A stretch of DNA of 58,785 nucleotides from a bacterium (GCA_902810715.1 CADDYS010000003.1:1-58785); one strand, 5' to 3'; numbered from the stretch's first letter, positions 9,069-18,310 are shown. The notes: generated by a model not told the origin, from the sequence alone. Numbers and translations are program-made.

Positions 9069-9101
9069 AAAAGTTCTCCCCGCTTCACGGAGCGGGGAGA
9101 T
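9069..9101 (-). terminator. Rho-independent terminator after speD
   Basis: A perfect 10-bp stem TCTCCCCGCT / AGCGGGGAGA with a 6-base loop is followed on the minus strand by ACTTTTTATATTTTT. It lies about 45 bases after the speD stop and before the speB ribosome-binding site. Confidence 0.88.
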
Positions 9102-9144
9102 TAGTTGAGTAACATAAAATCCGCCTTGTCTTAAGTTTACATTT

Positions 9145-9495
9145 CTAGAATCTAGGAACGTGTTTTACCACAACATCCTCTTTCTTGATATCTAGCTGCC
9201 TGCAAACCGACTCTAAGATTGTTTCGCAGCTCGTAGCGCCGCAAGTAAACACATCAAGGGCCATTTTGCCATCGTCTGCATATGTATGGATTGAAACATG
9301 GCTCTCATCGAGCATGATAAATGCGGTACAGCCCGGTGATGAGTTATGCCCGAAGTGATACCTTGACTGGTTGATAATGTTTGCGCCGGCTTCATTTGCC
9401 GCGTTCACTATTGTCTGAAGCAGCAGTTTGTCATCCACAAGCACATTAAAGTCCATGTTGCGGATGTCTACAATTAAGTGATTACCCTTGTTCAT
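9145..9495 (-). CDS. speD: S-adenosylmethionine decarboxylase proenzyme (class 1b)
   Basis: SpeD makes decarboxylated AdoMet, the aminopropyl donor for spermidine. It is a pyruvoyl enzyme: autocleavage at Glu64-Ser65 in DESHVSIHTY would create the pyruvoyl group, and His70 and Cys85 (FTCG) match the known catalytic residues. The length of 116 residues is usual for the short bacterial/archaeal form. The ATG at 9495 overlaps the upstream stop codon as ATGA, so it is translated together with the DHS-like gene. No spermidine synthase (speE) is present in the window. Confidence 0.95.
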   Translation of the reverse strand: MNKGNHLIVDIRNMDFNVLVDDKLLLQTIVNAANEAGANIINQSRYHFGHNSSPGCTAFIMLDESHVSIHTYADDGKMALDVFTCGATSCETILESVCRQLDIKKEDVVVKHVPRF

Positions 9496-10532
9496 CTCCC
9501 AATCCTTTCTAGTTGATCTCCAACCCAACTAAAGTTTCTATATCTCACGAAATTCTTATTGGATTGCAAAAACGCACCCACAATGAGCGGCAATCCGATG
9601 GTCGAGTCTATATATACGGTTGCCATTTGCGCTTCTTTGGAGATTTTGCCCCAAGACTGCGCTTCTTCGAATGTACAACCGCTAAGACCACCCCATTTCG
9701 GATCATCAGTAGTAATCTGAATGGCATACTTATGCCCATTCACATCGCGATAGCCCATTGTGTCCAGCAACGGCTCAAGTTGCTGGATATAGTTCTTTGG
9801 CACGCCACCGCCGACATAGATCGCTCCGGTTTCCTCAGATTTAAGCTTTATCTGAGCGATCTCATAGTTGTCCCTGATTTGATCAATGAAAGGACCTTGT
9901 CCTTGACCGTTCGAGTCTTTTTGAGCGTAAAGATGTGTGAGACCGATGCCTATTGCGCTGTCGCAAAGCGCCGGGCAAAACACCGGCACGCCCTCTTCAT
10001 AAGCCGTATGAAGTATCGAATCGGGGTCTTCAACTTTAGAGCCTAGAAAAGCCAAAAACTCGCGCGACGAGTAGCTGCGCGGCTCAAGCTCTGAAGCAAA
10101 CTTCGATATAGTAAGCTCGACCGTTTCAAATTCCTGGTTATCTACATAGGTATCGTAAATACGGTCGATTTTTAGATCCTCGAGAACCTTGTCATCCACA
10201 TGAGCTGAGCCGACATAGTGGTGGTAGCCCATGGCTTCGATAAAATCGTGGGTGAGATTCGCACCGGTTGAAACAAGCACGTCAACTATATGATTCTTAA
10301 TCATGTCGCGAATTACCTTGCGAAGTCCCCCCGGAACAACAGCCCCAGCTATACCGAGGAAAATTGTTGCCTTTTCGTCCCTCACCATGTTCTGAAGAAC
10401 GATTCTTGATTTTGCGAGGTTACGGCTCTGGTAAGACGTAGCCTCGAACCCCCGGAGTAGCTGGTCCAAATCGCCGATATTATTTAGATCCAGGTGCTGG
10501 ATCGGAAATTTTAACAAGTTGTGTTTTTTCAA
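9492..10532 (-). CDS. Deoxyhypusine synthase-like enzyme, likely a polyamine aminobutyl transferase
   Basis: The product belongs to the deoxyhypusine synthase family: NAD-binding fold (VSTGANLTHD), TTDDPKWGGLSGCTFEEAQSWGK, and the nucleophilic lysine in YVGGGVPKN (Lys246). In archaea and eukaryotes the enzyme transfers an aminobutyl group from spermidine to eIF5A; bacteria lack eIF5A, and characterised bacterial relatives (SpeY) make homospermidine from spermidine and putrescine. Linkage to speD and speB supports such a polyamine role, but the product is not proven. It starts with TTG, preceded by GAGGAGGT, and has its own promoter at 10579-10607. Confidence 0.85.
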   Translation of the reverse strand: MKKHNLLKFPIQHLDLNNIGDLDQLLRGFEATSYQSRNLAKSRIVLQNMVRDEKATIFLGIAGAVVPGGLRKVIRDMIKNHIVDVLVSTGANLTHDFIEAMGYHHYVGSAHVDDKVLEDLKIDRIYDTYVDNQEFETVELTISKFASELEPRSYSSREFLAFLGSKVEDPDSILHTAYEEGVPVFCPALCDSAIGIGLTHLYAQKDSNGQGQGPFIDQIRDNYEIAQIKLKSEETGAIYVGGGVPKNYIQQLEPLLDTMGYRDVNGHKYAIQITTDDPKWGGLSGCTFEEAQSWGKISKEAQMATVYIDSTIGLPLIVGAFLQSNKNFVRYRNFSWVGDQLERIGR

Positions 10533-10578
10533 CTGACCTCCTCACAAAGCTAAACCTTGGTTCAAATTCAACCTTTAT

Positions 10579-10607
10579 ATAATAACGCTAAAAATTCTAA
10601 TACTCAA
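10579..10607 (-). promoter_or_regulatory. Candidate promoter of the polyamine operon
   Basis: On the minus strand TTGAGT and TATTAT are separated by 17 bases. It is placed in the 132-bp gap between rluD and the DHS-like gene, about 45 bases before the TTG start. Confidence 0.55.
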
Positions 10608-10664
10608 TATTTTATTGCCAAACAAAAGATTGCATAACAAAAGCCTGCCCTAATTCTTAAAAAA

Positions 10665-11642
10665 TTACAATTCTTCAAGATACATCTTTTTAAGTCTATC
10701 CAAGGCCTTCTGCAGGTCCGGCGGAAGTTTATCCTCAAAAACCATTTTTTTACCTGTCTTTGGGTGGGTAAACTCCAGTTTGTAGGCATGCAAGAACTGC
10801 CGGTCGAGCCCCAGGTCGCGCTTTGATTTGCCGAAGCCGTAGAGCTGGTCACCAACTACCGGGTGGTTGATGTATTTCATGTGCACTCTAATCTGGTGTG
10901 TCCTTCCGGTTTCAAGGCTTACCGAGACCAGGCTGTAGTCGTCATACACCGCCAGTACGTGGTAGCGGCTTACCGCCTCGCGGGCGGCTGTGCCCATTAC
11001 AACCATTTTCTGTCTAAATTTTGGACTTCGGCCGATAGGGGCATTAACTGTACCTTCTTTTTCTTTAAATCGCCCGTGGACAAGCGTAAGGTAGGTACGC
11101 TTAATTTTTCTGTCCTTTAACTCTTGGCTCAAGGCCTGATGAGAAAAGTCGTTTTTCGCAACGATCATTAATCCAGAGGTGTCTTTATCAAGGCGGTGAA
11201 TTATACCCGGCCTGACGACACCGCCTATCCCGGAGAGCTCCGGCGTGTGCGCAAGAAGGGCGTTTACCAGAGTGCCGGTTGCGTGCCCATATGTGGGGTG
11301 AACCACCATACCTGCCGGTTTTGACAAAACAATCAGGTCGTCATCTTCGTATTTAATATCAAGAGGTATAGACTCGGGCTTTACCTCAGTAGGCTCGGGA
11401 GGGGGAATTGCAACGTCAATCATCTGCCCGGCTTTCAGTCGGTAGTTCTTACCTACCTCTTTGCCATCGATGAGAACCAGGCCTTTTTCTATTAAATTTT
11501 GCGCAAAACTTCGCGACGTAATCTCAGGGTTTTTTGAAAGCAAAACGTCTATTCGTTGACCGGAGTCTTCCGGCTCAACAACAAGCGAGAATTCAAAAGT
11601 CTCCCGCTCCTCATTAAAAGTCCCTCTCTCTTCGAGGTGCAT
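10665..11642 (-). CDS. rluD: RluA-family 23S rRNA pseudouridine synthase
   Basis: The enzyme isomerises specific uridines in large-subunit rRNA to pseudouridine. Residues about 19-85 form an S4 RNA-binding domain (GQRIDVLLSKNPEITSR), followed by the catalytic domain with HRLDKDTSGLMIVAKN (catalytic Asp) and GRTHQIRVH. Length and layout fit the RluD/YlyB group; the exact target uridines cannot be told from sequence. The ATG directly follows the lgt stop codon (TAAATG). The rluD-lspA neighbourhood is usual in Gram-positive bacteria. Confidence 0.93.
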   Translation of the reverse strand: MHLEERGTFNEERETFEFSLVVEPEDSGQRIDVLLSKNPEITSRSFAQNLIEKGLVLIDGKEVGKNYRLKAGQMIDVAIPPPEPTEVKPESIPLDIKYEDDDLIVLSKPAGMVVHPTYGHATGTLVNALLAHTPELSGIGGVVRPGIIHRLDKDTSGLMIVAKNDFSHQALSQELKDRKIKRTYLTLVHGRFKEKEGTVNAPIGRSPKFRQKMVVMGTAAREAVSRYHVLAVYDDYSLVSVSLETGRTHQIRVHMKYINHPVVGDQLYGFGKSKRDLGLDRQFLHAYKLEFTHPKTGKKMVFEDKLPPDLQKALDRLKKMYLEEL

Positions 11643-12431
11643 TTATTCGTCAGCCTGCCTCGCCTCAAGTGAGTTTGCCCGGAAGTAGTAGCCAAATATA
11701 ACGATAAGACCCGTTACCAGCAAGAACAAGCTAAATATCTGGGACCTGCCCAATCCCAACGCGAAGGTTGGATTTGTGCGGAAAAACTCCACGATAAACC
11801 TGGAGAGCCCGTACATGGAGATATATATCCAGAATATCAAACCATCGCTTTTAATGCGGGGCCTGGCCCACAGCAGGAGACCCAATATAATAATATTATA
11901 CGTAAACTCGTAAAGCTGGGTAGGATGCAGCGGAACGCCCAATGGACTTGCGCTTGATTGGCTGCTGGTAAACTTAACTCCCCAGGGCAATGTGGTCTCT
12001 TTGCCGCAGCAGCAGCCGTTGGCAAAGCAGCCGAGCCTGCCGATAGCTGAGCCAAGAGCCAGGGACGGAGCTATCATGTCGGCAACCTTTCCGAGAGGCA
12101 GCTTTCTAAACTTAATCAGACCAAGAACCGCCAGCGCGCCCCCAACAAAACCGCCGTAGAACACGAGCCCTCCCTGCCAGATTGCAAAAATCTGCATTGG
12201 GCTGCCGGTAAATTCATGCCAGTAACCGATTACGTAAAATAGCCTGGCGCCGACGATTCCGCCGACCATTGCAAAAAGAACGATATCGTAGGCAAGATCG
12301 GGATGAAAACCTTTTCTTTTTGCTTCACTACGTATTAAAAATATACTGGCTAAAAAAGCCGCTGCTATTGCCACACCGTAAGTATGTACAGAAACCGAGC
12401 CTATTTTAAAAAGTATTGGTAACACGAGCAT
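11643..12431 (-). CDS. lgt: Phosphatidylglycerol-prolipoprotein diacylglyceryl transferase
   Basis: Lgt attaches diacylglycerol to the lipobox cysteine of prolipoproteins at the membrane. It shows seven or so membrane segments and the family motifs GGIVGARLFYV, GGLVFYGG, GRLGCFANGCCCG (signature) and HPTQLYE. Its place between lspA and rluD is not the standard actinobacterial order and groups both lipoprotein-maturation enzymes. Lipoprotein substrates in this window are the peptide-binding protein at 44547 and the deacetylase at 58307. Confidence 0.96.
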   Translation of the reverse strand: MLVLPILFKIGSVSVHTYGVAIAAAFLASIFLIRSEAKRKGFHPDLAYDIVLFAMVGGIVGARLFYVIGYWHEFTGSPMQIFAIWQGGLVFYGGFVGGALAVLGLIKFRKLPLGKVADMIAPSLALGSAIGRLGCFANGCCCGKETTLPWGVKFTSSQSSASPLGVPLHPTQLYEFTYNIIILGLLLWARPRIKSDGLIFWIYISMYGLSRFIVEFFRTNPTFALGLGRSQIFSLFLLVTGLIVIFGYYFRANSLEARQADE

Positions 12432-12457
12432 CCATCCTTTAACCTTACTAAATTTAA

Positions 12458-12913
12458 CTAAGAGGTCTGTGCAGGTTCTTTGCGGGTACTATTTATAAAG
12501 ATAAAACCAAGCAATACCACACCTATAACAATTGATGAGTCGGCTAAATTAAAAACCGGCCATACACGAAAGTCAATAAAATCCGTAACCTTTCCCAGCA
12601 AGAAACGATCGATTATATTGCCAACCGCCCCGCCAAGCAAAAGGCCAAGCGCCAGCGTTTGCAGTCGGTCCGTAATATTTAATCGCCGATGGTAATATAA
12701 TATAAATATTATAATCGCAAGGCTTATTATTAAAAATACAATTTTTTGATCAGGCAACAAACCGAATGCGCCTCCCGGATTTCTAACATGGGTTATATGC
12801 AAGACTTCCGGGATAAGCGGAACGGAATCGCCAACCGGCATAAAGTTGCGGATAAGTGCTTTTGTGACCTGGTCAACCGCTACCACCAATATTGCTATGA
12901 TTATTAATAACAA
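12458..12913 (-). CDS. lspA: Lipoprotein signal peptidase (signal peptidase II)
   Basis: LspA removes signal peptides from lipidated prolipoproteins. Four membrane segments and the catalytic aspartates are visible in GNIIDRF and VFNLADSSI. An open frame continues 15 codons upstream to 12958, but that part is read from a family A repeat and has no ribosome-binding site. The TTG at 12913 has GGAG eight bases upstream and gives the usual spacing to the DQVTK motif, so it is chosen. It is followed by lgt after 44 bases up to 12431's ATG region, forming a maturation pair. Confidence 0.93.
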   Translation of the reverse strand: MLLIIIAILVVAVDQVTKALIRNFMPVGDSVPLIPEVLHITHVRNPGGAFGLLPDQKIVFLIISLAIIIFILYYHRRLNITDRLQTLALGLLLGGAVGNIIDRFLLGKVTDFIDFRVWPVFNLADSSIVIGVVLLGFIFINSTRKEPAQTS

Positions 12914-12950
12914 GGAACCATCTCCATCTAACCACCCTTGAGTAAGCCAA

Positions 12951-13045
12951 TTAGCCAATAGCCTTTCTCAAGCCAATTAGCCAATAGCCAAGTAGCCAAT
13001 AAGATTTAGTATTATCATTGGCTACTTGGCTATTGCCTATTGGCT
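12951..13045. repeat. Repeat family A, copy 1: long hairpin between traR and lspA
   Basis: Quasi-tandem AGCCAAT words form a perfect 19-bp inverted repeat: 12982-13000 (CAATAGCCAAGTAGCCAAT) with 13017-13035, around a loop containing AAGATTTAGTATTAT. The right end abuts the traR stop codon (TAAAAGCAGCCAA on the minus strand). Copy 3 at 48263-48361 shares the loop word AAGATTTAG. Confidence 0.85.
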
Positions 13046-13049
13046 GCTT

Positions 13050-13418
13050 TTACCAGCTTCTTTCCTCGGCCTTTTTGTCCTCGATGCATAGATCGGTGTA
13101 TGGCAAAACTTCAAGCCTTTCTTTTTCAATAGGCCTCCCACACACCCTACAATAGCCGTAGGTTCCGTCCTCTATCCTTTTTAAAGCATCGTTTACCTTT
13201 GACAGCAAATCCCGCACATTAAGAGAAAGCGACAGGTCGTTTTCTCTCGAAAACGTCGCGCTACCCAGGTCTCCCATGTGGTTGTCGTACTGGTTCTCAC
13301 CCGTCCACTCACTCTGCGACCGGTCCATAGTGCTCTCAATATACTCCAGCTCACCCTCAAGATCCGCTTTTTCTTTCAACAACCGTTCCCTGAACTTACT
13401 TAGCTCTTTCTCGTCCAT
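13050..13418 (-). CDS. TraR/DksA-type zinc-finger protein
   Basis: The 122-residue protein has an N-terminal coiled coil (ELSKFRERLLKEKADLEGELEYIES) and a C-terminal zinc-finger region CRVCGRPI...LPYTDLC. The fourth ligand position of the classic C4 finger is Asp (CIED) rather than Cys, as in many Gram-positive members (YteA-like). The family includes RNA polymerase secondary-channel regulators, but the role here is unproven. ATG with a strong AAGGAGG. It lies between ileS and lspA, the position occupied in Streptomyces. Confidence 0.88.
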   Translation of the reverse strand: MDEKELSKFRERLLKEKADLEGELEYIESTMDRSQSEWTGENQYDNHMGDLGSATFSRENDLSLSLNVRDLLSKVNDALKRIEDGTYGYCRVCGRPIEKERLEVLPYTDLCIEDKKAEERSW

Positions 13419-13430
13419 GGGAACCTCCTT

Positions 13431-13480
13431 TATCAGTAACCCGTTTCTTTGGTTTCTGATCTCTTTTCTGTTATCTGATA
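13431..13480. repeat. Repeat-like block of TCTGAT/TTTCT words between ileS and traR
   Basis: The spacer carries TATCAG at 13431 and CTGATA at 13475-13480 with repeated TTTCTTTGG, TTTCTGATCTC, TTTTCTG words between them. It resembles the other quasi-tandem spacer repeats in style, but only one copy is present in the window. Confidence 0.4.
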
Positions 13481-13505
13481 TATACCCGTAATGAACAAGT
13501 AGCTA

Positions 13506-16310
13506 TCAGACCTGCACTAACACAGCCGCACACCTAGCGCAAAGGCCGGGGTGCTCGGCAATGTGGCCGACAGTTTCTTCGTATCGCCAGCATCTCTCAC
13601 ACTTTGCGCCCGGGGCCGGCGATATCTTTATAGCAAGGTCAAGCACCAACTCGCTCCTGTAGGCATCGACAGGCGCCTCAAAATATGGATGGAGCCTAAC
13701 ATTTGAAACAATCATGACCTGTGCAAGAAAATCCTCGTAGCGGCCAAGAAACTCCCTCATAGAATCATCGGTATAAAGGTCTACTCGGGCCTCAAGAGAG
13801 TTTCCTATCATCTTCTCATTTCTGGCCTCTTCCAGAGCTTTTGCTACTTCACCCCTTACACGCAAGATCTTATTCCATATTCCGTCGATTTCCGGATTTA
13901 TATACCTCTCATTTGGTTCCGGCCAGGCCGCCAGATGAACGCTCTTTTTGTCTCTAACCGGCTCCGGTATATAGGACCAAACCTCTTCGCATGTGAAAAC
14001 AAGTACCGGCGCCAGAACTTTTGTAAATGTAACAAGCATTTCGAAAAGAACGGTCTGTGCCGCCCTTCTCTCAACCGAGCCTGCGGCCGAGGCATACAGC
14101 CTGTCCTTAATTATGTCCATATAAAGAGCGCTGAGTTCGTTGGTGAAGAAATCGTATAGCGCGCGGTATACCGCATGGAACCTATAATCCTCGTAGCCTG
14201 ACCTAAGGCCCTTAAGGAGACCGGTCATTTCGTGAAGAGCCCACTTATCAAGCTCCTGCAGCCGGTCATAGTCAACATTGTCCACACCCGGTTTAAAATC
14301 GTAGAGATTTCCCAGCATGAACCTGAATGTGTTTCTTATTCTCCTGTAAGCCTCGCCGACATGCTTCAGGATATCCGGAGAGATCGCAACATCAACCGTG
14401 TAGTCGCTTGATGCTACCCAGAGACGCAGTATATCGGCACCGGATTTAGCAATTACATCCAGCGGATCCACAACATTGCCAAGCGATTTAGACATCTTAC
14501 GCCCCTCGCCGTCTACAACAAAGCCGTGGGTCAGCACGGATTCATAAGGCGCCCTGTCATGTACACCCACAGAAGTCATAAGGGACGACTGGAACCAGCC
14601 CCGGTGCTGGTCGCTTCCCTCGCTGTAAAGGTCTGCAGGCCACTTAAGATCGGGCCGGGTCTTTAAAACCGCCTCATGGCTTACGCCGGATTCAAACCAA
14701 ACATCAAAGATGTCGGTCTCCTTGGTTAGCTCTTTTCCACCACACTTTGGGCAAGTGAAGCCATTCGGCAGAATCTCCTCGGCGCTCTTAGCAAACCAGG
14801 CATCTGCACCATCAATGTCAAAAAGTCTCACAACGGTATCGATAGTTTCATCCGTTACGACTTCTTCCTGACAATCGACGCAGTAAAATACCGGTATCGG
14901 CACTCCCCAAGACCTCTGCCTGGAGATACACCAATCCGGCCTGGTCTCAACCATGCCGGTAATCCGCCGGATGCTCCAATCCGGAATCCAGTTTACCTTG
15001 TTGATTGAGTCAAGAGCTCCACCACGCAGATTGTGGATATCCATCGATATAAACCACTGCTCTGTCGCCCTGAAAATAACCGGCTCTTTGCAGCGCCAGC
15101 AGCACGGGTAGGCGTGGGTGATTTCTGAAGCGTAAGGAAGGAGTCCTTTGTCCTTCAAAAAATTGATTATCACTTTGTTTGCATCAAAGATATCCATGCC
15201 GGCAAACCGGCCGGCTTCTTTAGTAAAATGCCCCGTCGCATCAACGGGCATGGGAGACGGCAGGTCGTATTTCAGCCCCGTCATATAATCTTCCTGGCCA
15301 TGGCCGGGGGCTGTGTGGACCGCCCCGGTTCCGGTATCCAGACCGACATAGTCGGCAAGCACAACTACCGACTCTTTATCCGGGAACAGCGGGTGCCTGC
15401 ATTTAAGGTACTCCATTTCGGACCCCTTAAACCTGGCAACAATCTCGTAGCCGCCCAGTTTAATCTCCCCGGCAACCTCATCCAGTCTGGCTTCTGCAAA
15501 AATTAGAATTTCGCCGCCCGTTTTTACTGCGATATACAAAGCATCCGGGTGAACGGCTACTGCTACATTTGCCGGAAGCGTCCACGGGGTTGTAGTCCAG
15601 ATTACTATAAATTTCGGCTCGCTAAATCCTTTTACGGGTTCAAATTCACTCTCTAGAGGAAATTTAACGTAGATAGAAGGAGAAGTGTGCTCTTTGTATT
15701 CTATCTCCGCCTCGGCAAGGGCGGTCTGGTCTTGGATACACCAGTGGATCGGCTTGCGGCGCTTGTACACAAGCCCTAGCCTGTAGAGCTCGCCGAAGAT
15801 TCTTATATTTGTTGCCTCATACTCGTGGTTAAGCGTGAGATAGGGATTAAACCAGTCACCCGAGACCCCCAGCCTCATGAACTGCTCGCGCTGCTTATCA
15901 ACAAAGCTCAGCGCGTACTCGCGACATAGCCTCCTGAAATCGACCTGCGAAATCGTCTTGGCTTTCTCACCAAGCTGCCTTTCGACATTGTGCTCGATAG
16001 GCTGGCCGTGACAATCCCAACCCGGCACATACGGGCTGTCAAATCCCGCCATGGTTTTGTATTTAACAATGATATCCTTCAGGATTTTATTCATAGCCGT
16101 ACCGACGTGAATGTTGCCGTTTGCATAAGGAGGGCCGTCGTGCAGAATGAATTTTGGCTTCCCCTTGGATTCCTCACGGATTAAACGGTATATATCTTTA
16201 TCACGCCAGTTTTTAAGCGTTTCCGGCTCTCTTTGCGGCAGATTTGCTTTCATCGGAAAATCTGTCTGCGGCAAATTCAACGTCGCTTTGTAGTCCGGCT
16301 TTTCGCCCAT
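13506..16310 (-). CDS. ileS: Isoleucyl-tRNA synthetase
   Basis: Charges tRNA-Ile with isoleucine. Class I motifs are [13 protein letters not shown] (HIGH variant) and [10 protein letters not shown]; editing-domain sequences ([14 protein letters not shown]) lie between. The C-terminal zinc ribbon is intact ([13 protein letters not shown]...CARCAAV). The 934-residue length is full. ATG with GAGG four bases upstream. No T-box leader (no TGGNACCGCG-like element) was found in the upstream 160 bases. Placed between divIVA and traR as in actinobacteria, with wHTH and yggU genes inserted. Confidence 0.98.
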   Translation of the reverse strand: MGEKPDYKATLNLPQTDFPMKANLPQREPETLKNWRDKDIYRLIREESKGKPKFILHDGPPYANGNIHVGTAMNKILKDIIVKYKTMAGFDSPYVPGWDCHGQPIEHNVERQLGEKAKTISQVDFRRLCREYALSFVDKQREQFMRLGVSGDWFNPYLTLNHEYEATNIRIFGELYRLGLVYKRRKPIHWCIQDQTALAEAEIEYKEHTSPSIYVKFPLESEFEPVKGFSEPKFIVIWTTTPWTLPANVAVAVHPDALYIAVKTGGEILIFAEARLDEVAGEIKLGGYEIVARFKGSEMEYLKCRHPLFPDKESVVVLADYVGLDTGTGAVHTAPGHGQEDYMTGLKYDLPSPMPVDATGHFTKEAGRFAGMDIFDANKVIINFLKDKGLLPYASEITHAYPCCWRCKEPVIFRATEQWFISMDIHNLRGGALDSINKVNWIPDWSIRRITGMVETRPDWCISRQRSWGVPIPVFYCVDCQEEVVTDETIDTVVRLFDIDGADAWFAKSAEEILPNGFTCPKCGGKELTKETDIFDVWFESGVSHEAVLKTRPDLKWPADLYSEGSDQHRGWFQSSLMTSVGVHDRAPYESVLTHGFVVDGEGRKMSKSLGNVVDPLDVIAKSGADILRLWVASSDYTVDVAISPDILKHVGEAYRRIRNTFRFMLGNLYDFKPGVDNVDYDRLQELDKWALHEMTGLLKGLRSGYEDYRFHAVYRALYDFFTNELSALYMDIIKDRLYASAAGSVERRAAQTVLFEMLVTFTKVLAPVLVFTCEEVWSYIPEPVRDKKSVHLAAWPEPNERYINPEIDGIWNKILRVRGEVAKALEEARNEKMIGNSLEARVDLYTDDSMREFLGRYEDFLAQVMIVSNVRLHPYFEAPVDAYRSELVLDLAIKISPAPGAKCERCWRYEETVGHIAEHPGLCARCAAVLVQV

Positions 16311-16330
16311 TATGCCTCATCACCCCGTGT

Positions 16331-16480
16331 TAGCTCATAGCTGACAGTTCATAGCTCAAAGATTAATTAAAAAGCCCTCTCCCACATTAAGCGGCGGAAA
16401 AGGCGACTCTAAAGTAAAAAAATTCTCGTTGTCTTTATTCTTCTTCATTATACTGCGAGCTTTCGGCTGTGAGCTATTTA
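16331..16480. repeat. Repeat family B, copy 1: AGCTCATAGCTGACAG arms upstream of ileS
   Basis: A left arm at 16331-16361 (TAGCTCATAGCTGACAG, TTCATAGCTC) and an inverted right arm at 16457-16480 (GAGCTTTCGGCTGTGAGCTAT) flank about 95 bases without a gene. The right arm reaches the stop codon of the winged-helix gene (TAAATAGCTCACAGC on the minus strand). Confidence 0.6.
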
Positions 16481-16812
16481 TCCAGTACTTCTGATAAAAT
16501 CCATAACCGAAGATCGCGGATGTCTAACGCGTCCACAAACGCGTTAACCTGCTCGCGTAAGTCCGGGCTTGGTTCATACGTGTATACCGCATCACCGCCG
16601 GCTTCTTCTCTTCTTAGAAAACCCTTTACAGTGAGATACTCGACCGCTCTTTGAATATCGTCCTCACGCCTGCCCAGGTGACGAGATAGATCGGGAACCC
16701 TATCTCTAACGCCCGGGTTTTGATGGTAGAAGACTATAACCGCCCATACAATAAGAGAATTGACGTATGAACGGACGAAAGATTTAAGGTTATCGTCTAC
16801 CGTCTTACTCAT
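16474..16812 (-). CDS. Small winged-helix DNA-binding protein
   Basis: The 112-residue protein has a predicted winged-helix fold: PDLSRHLGRREDDIQRAVEYLTVKGFLRREE looks like a recognition helix plus wing. I cannot assign it to a characterised regulator family. It is predicted cytoplasmic and has no ligand domain. ATG with AGGTG eight bases upstream; 33 bases after yggU. It may be co-transcribed with yggU and ileS. Confidence 0.65.
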   Translation of the reverse strand: MSKTVDDNLKSFVRSYVNSLIVWAVIVFYHQNPGVRDRVPDLSRHLGRREDDIQRAVEYLTVKGFLRREEAGGDAVYTYEPSPDLREQVNAFVDALDIRDLRLWILSEVLDK

Positions 16813-16845
16813 TAAATTTGCACCTGCGAATTCCCTGCAAGAACA

Positions 16846-17145
16846 CTATGAAGAACGCACCGCATTCTCCAAATTCATTATAACTTTTTCGGGGGTTATT
16901 CCGGCTATAAAGATGCTTTTTTGTCGACCCCATTGCCCCGATTTTATCGTAAATTGCCGTTTTGGCAAACCTAAAATATCAGATAAAAGCTCGATACATT
17001 CCTCATTTGCCCGCCCCTCAACCGGCGGAGACTTCACAGTGATCTTTATGCTATCACCATGAAAACCGACGATTTTCGCTTTGGAGGCCCTTGGTTGAAT
17101 CCATACTTTCAACAGCGTACCGTCTTTGTAAGCGTTAGCGTACAT
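16846..17145 (-). CDS. yggU: DUF167 (YggU family) protein
   Basis: A 99-residue conserved protein with the DUF167 pattern: LLKVWIQPRASK at the start and VKSPPVEGRANEECIELLSDILGL. The family is a small alpha/beta fold of unknown biochemical role, frequently next to yggT, proC and yggS. It lies just downstream of divIVA, fitting that neighbourhood. Confidence 0.9.
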   Translation of the reverse strand: MYANAYKDGTLLKVWIQPRASKAKIVGFHGDSIKITVKSPPVEGRANEECIELLSDILGLPKRQFTIKSGQWGRQKSIFIAGITPEKVIMNLENAVRSS

Positions 17146-17163
17146 ACAAATCAGCCACTCGCA

Positions 17164-17934
17164 CTAAAAGGTCAGGCTGTCAAAATCTGATTTATCCAGA
17201 TTTTCGGCCCCCTTGTCCTTCTTGGCCTCCTTTTTGACTTCCTTAAGCGGGCTTTTAAGAGAGGGCTCGTTAGAGCCTGGAAAATCAGGAATGAAATTAT
17301 CCGGCAGGAAAGTCTCGCCGATAAAACTACCTGATAATAACTCCTGCATCTCTGTCTCTTCTTCTACCTTGGCCATCCCGATCTTTGGAAGCTCATACTC
17401 GGTTGTAGGGTCCTTTTCAACCGGGGCCTTGTCAAGCTCGAAAGGAGGCTCATCGTTAATACCCACAATGTTGTTCCCTATATCGGCCAAAACAGCTGTG
17501 CTGTCCGCAATTCGTATATATGACTCAAGCATTGATTTAAACCTGCCTCTAAATTCTTCCTCGGCTTGCTTCAAGTGGTTTAAAGTTGACTCATATTTAT
17601 GCTTTAAGTCATAAGCGTCCTGGATAACCTCCTTAGCCTTAAGATCGGCATCTCTTTGGACCAATTCTGCCTCTTTTTGTGCATGAAGAATAATTTCCTC
17701 GGCTGATTTCTGAGCAGCAAGCAACGCATTTTGCAGCGTTTTTTCCATGCTAACGTAGTTCTCCAGGTCTTGTTTGGCTGTTTCAATCTGCTCTTTTAGA
17801 TCGATATTTTCTTTAAACACGCGCTCGAACTCTTCGGCAACCTCGTCTAGAAACTTATCAACCTCTTCTTCGTTATAACCTCGAATCGCTCTATGAAACT
17901 CTTTGTGATGAATGTCAAGGGGTGTTAGCTTCAT
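17164..17934 (-). CDS. divIVA: DivIVA-family polar/septal coiled-coil protein
   Basis: DivIVA binds curved membrane at poles and septa and organises cell-wall growth. The N-terminus MKLTPLDIHHKEFHRAIRGYNEEEVDKFLDEV is the membrane-binding DivIVA domain; residues about 30-150 are coiled coil; the C-terminal 100 residues are acidic and less ordered. The 256-residue length lies between Bacillus DivIVA and actinobacterial Wag31. In actinobacteria it drives polar growth, so the same is possible here. Operon with sepF, yggT and yggU. Confidence 0.93.
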   Translation of the reverse strand: MKLTPLDIHHKEFHRAIRGYNEEEVDKFLDEVAEEFERVFKENIDLKEQIETAKQDLENYVSMEKTLQNALLAAQKSAEEIILHAQKEAELVQRDADLKAKEVIQDAYDLKHKYESTLNHLKQAEEEFRGRFKSMLESYIRIADSTAVLADIGNNIVGINDEPPFELDKAPVEKDPTTEYELPKIGMAKVEEETEMQELLSGSFIGETFLPDNFIPDFPGSNEPSLKSPLKEVKKEAKKDKGAENLDKSDFDSLTF

Positions 17935-18003
17935 CTACGAACCCTCCTCTAACGAAAACCTACAGATTATCCTTCGACCACTGTTACAAATATATTTCCC
18001 CGA

Positions 18004-18300
18004 CTAACGTAAAAAGAGCCCTAAAACCTGAACAATTACAGTTCGAATAATACTAAGCAACAACATTGCCAGGATTGGTGATAGATCCCACCCCATACCT
18101 CCGATCATGACGGGAGGTATAATATTTCTTACAAGCCTAAGTATAGGCTCCGTAACATCGTAAATAAAGTTAAGAATCGGCCTGGTTATATTATTTACCG
18201 GAATTGATATCCAGGACAATATAATTCTTACAAGTATAAAGATGTAAAGCAGCCGAAATACCACGTTTATTATTCCAAAAATACTAAACGGCACCCACAA
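18004..18300 (-). CDS. yggT: YggT family membrane protein (SepG-like)
   Basis: Two blocks of YggT-type membrane sequence are present (IINVVFRLLYIFILVRIILSWI and SPILAMLLLSIIRTVIVQVL) with the PILRLVRNIIPP linker. In Streptomyces the homologue in this place (SepG) helps localise FtsZ and SsgB; in other bacteria the function is unknown. The TTG at 18300 follows GGAGG by three bases; a GTG at 18294 is the alternative start. Confidence 0.9.
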   Translation of the reverse strand: MWVPFSIFGIINVVFRLLYIFILVRIILSWISIPVNNITRPILNFIYDVTEPILRLVRNIIPPVMIGGMGWDLSPILAMLLLSIIRTVIVQVLGLFLR

Positions 18301-18310
18301 ATTCCTCCAA

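Noticed and set aside
9513-10046. 177-codon plus-strand open frame
   Set aside because: Antisense to the DHS-like gene; composition is that of a shadow frame.
12951-13045. CRISPR array
   Set aside because: The repeated words are 8-13 bases, quasi-tandem without unique spacers, and form inverted arms; no cas genes are present.
16311-16473. T-box leader in front of ileS
   Set aside because: No TGGNACCGCG-like T-box sequence or specifier-loop arrangement was found; the spacer is filled by a family B repeat.
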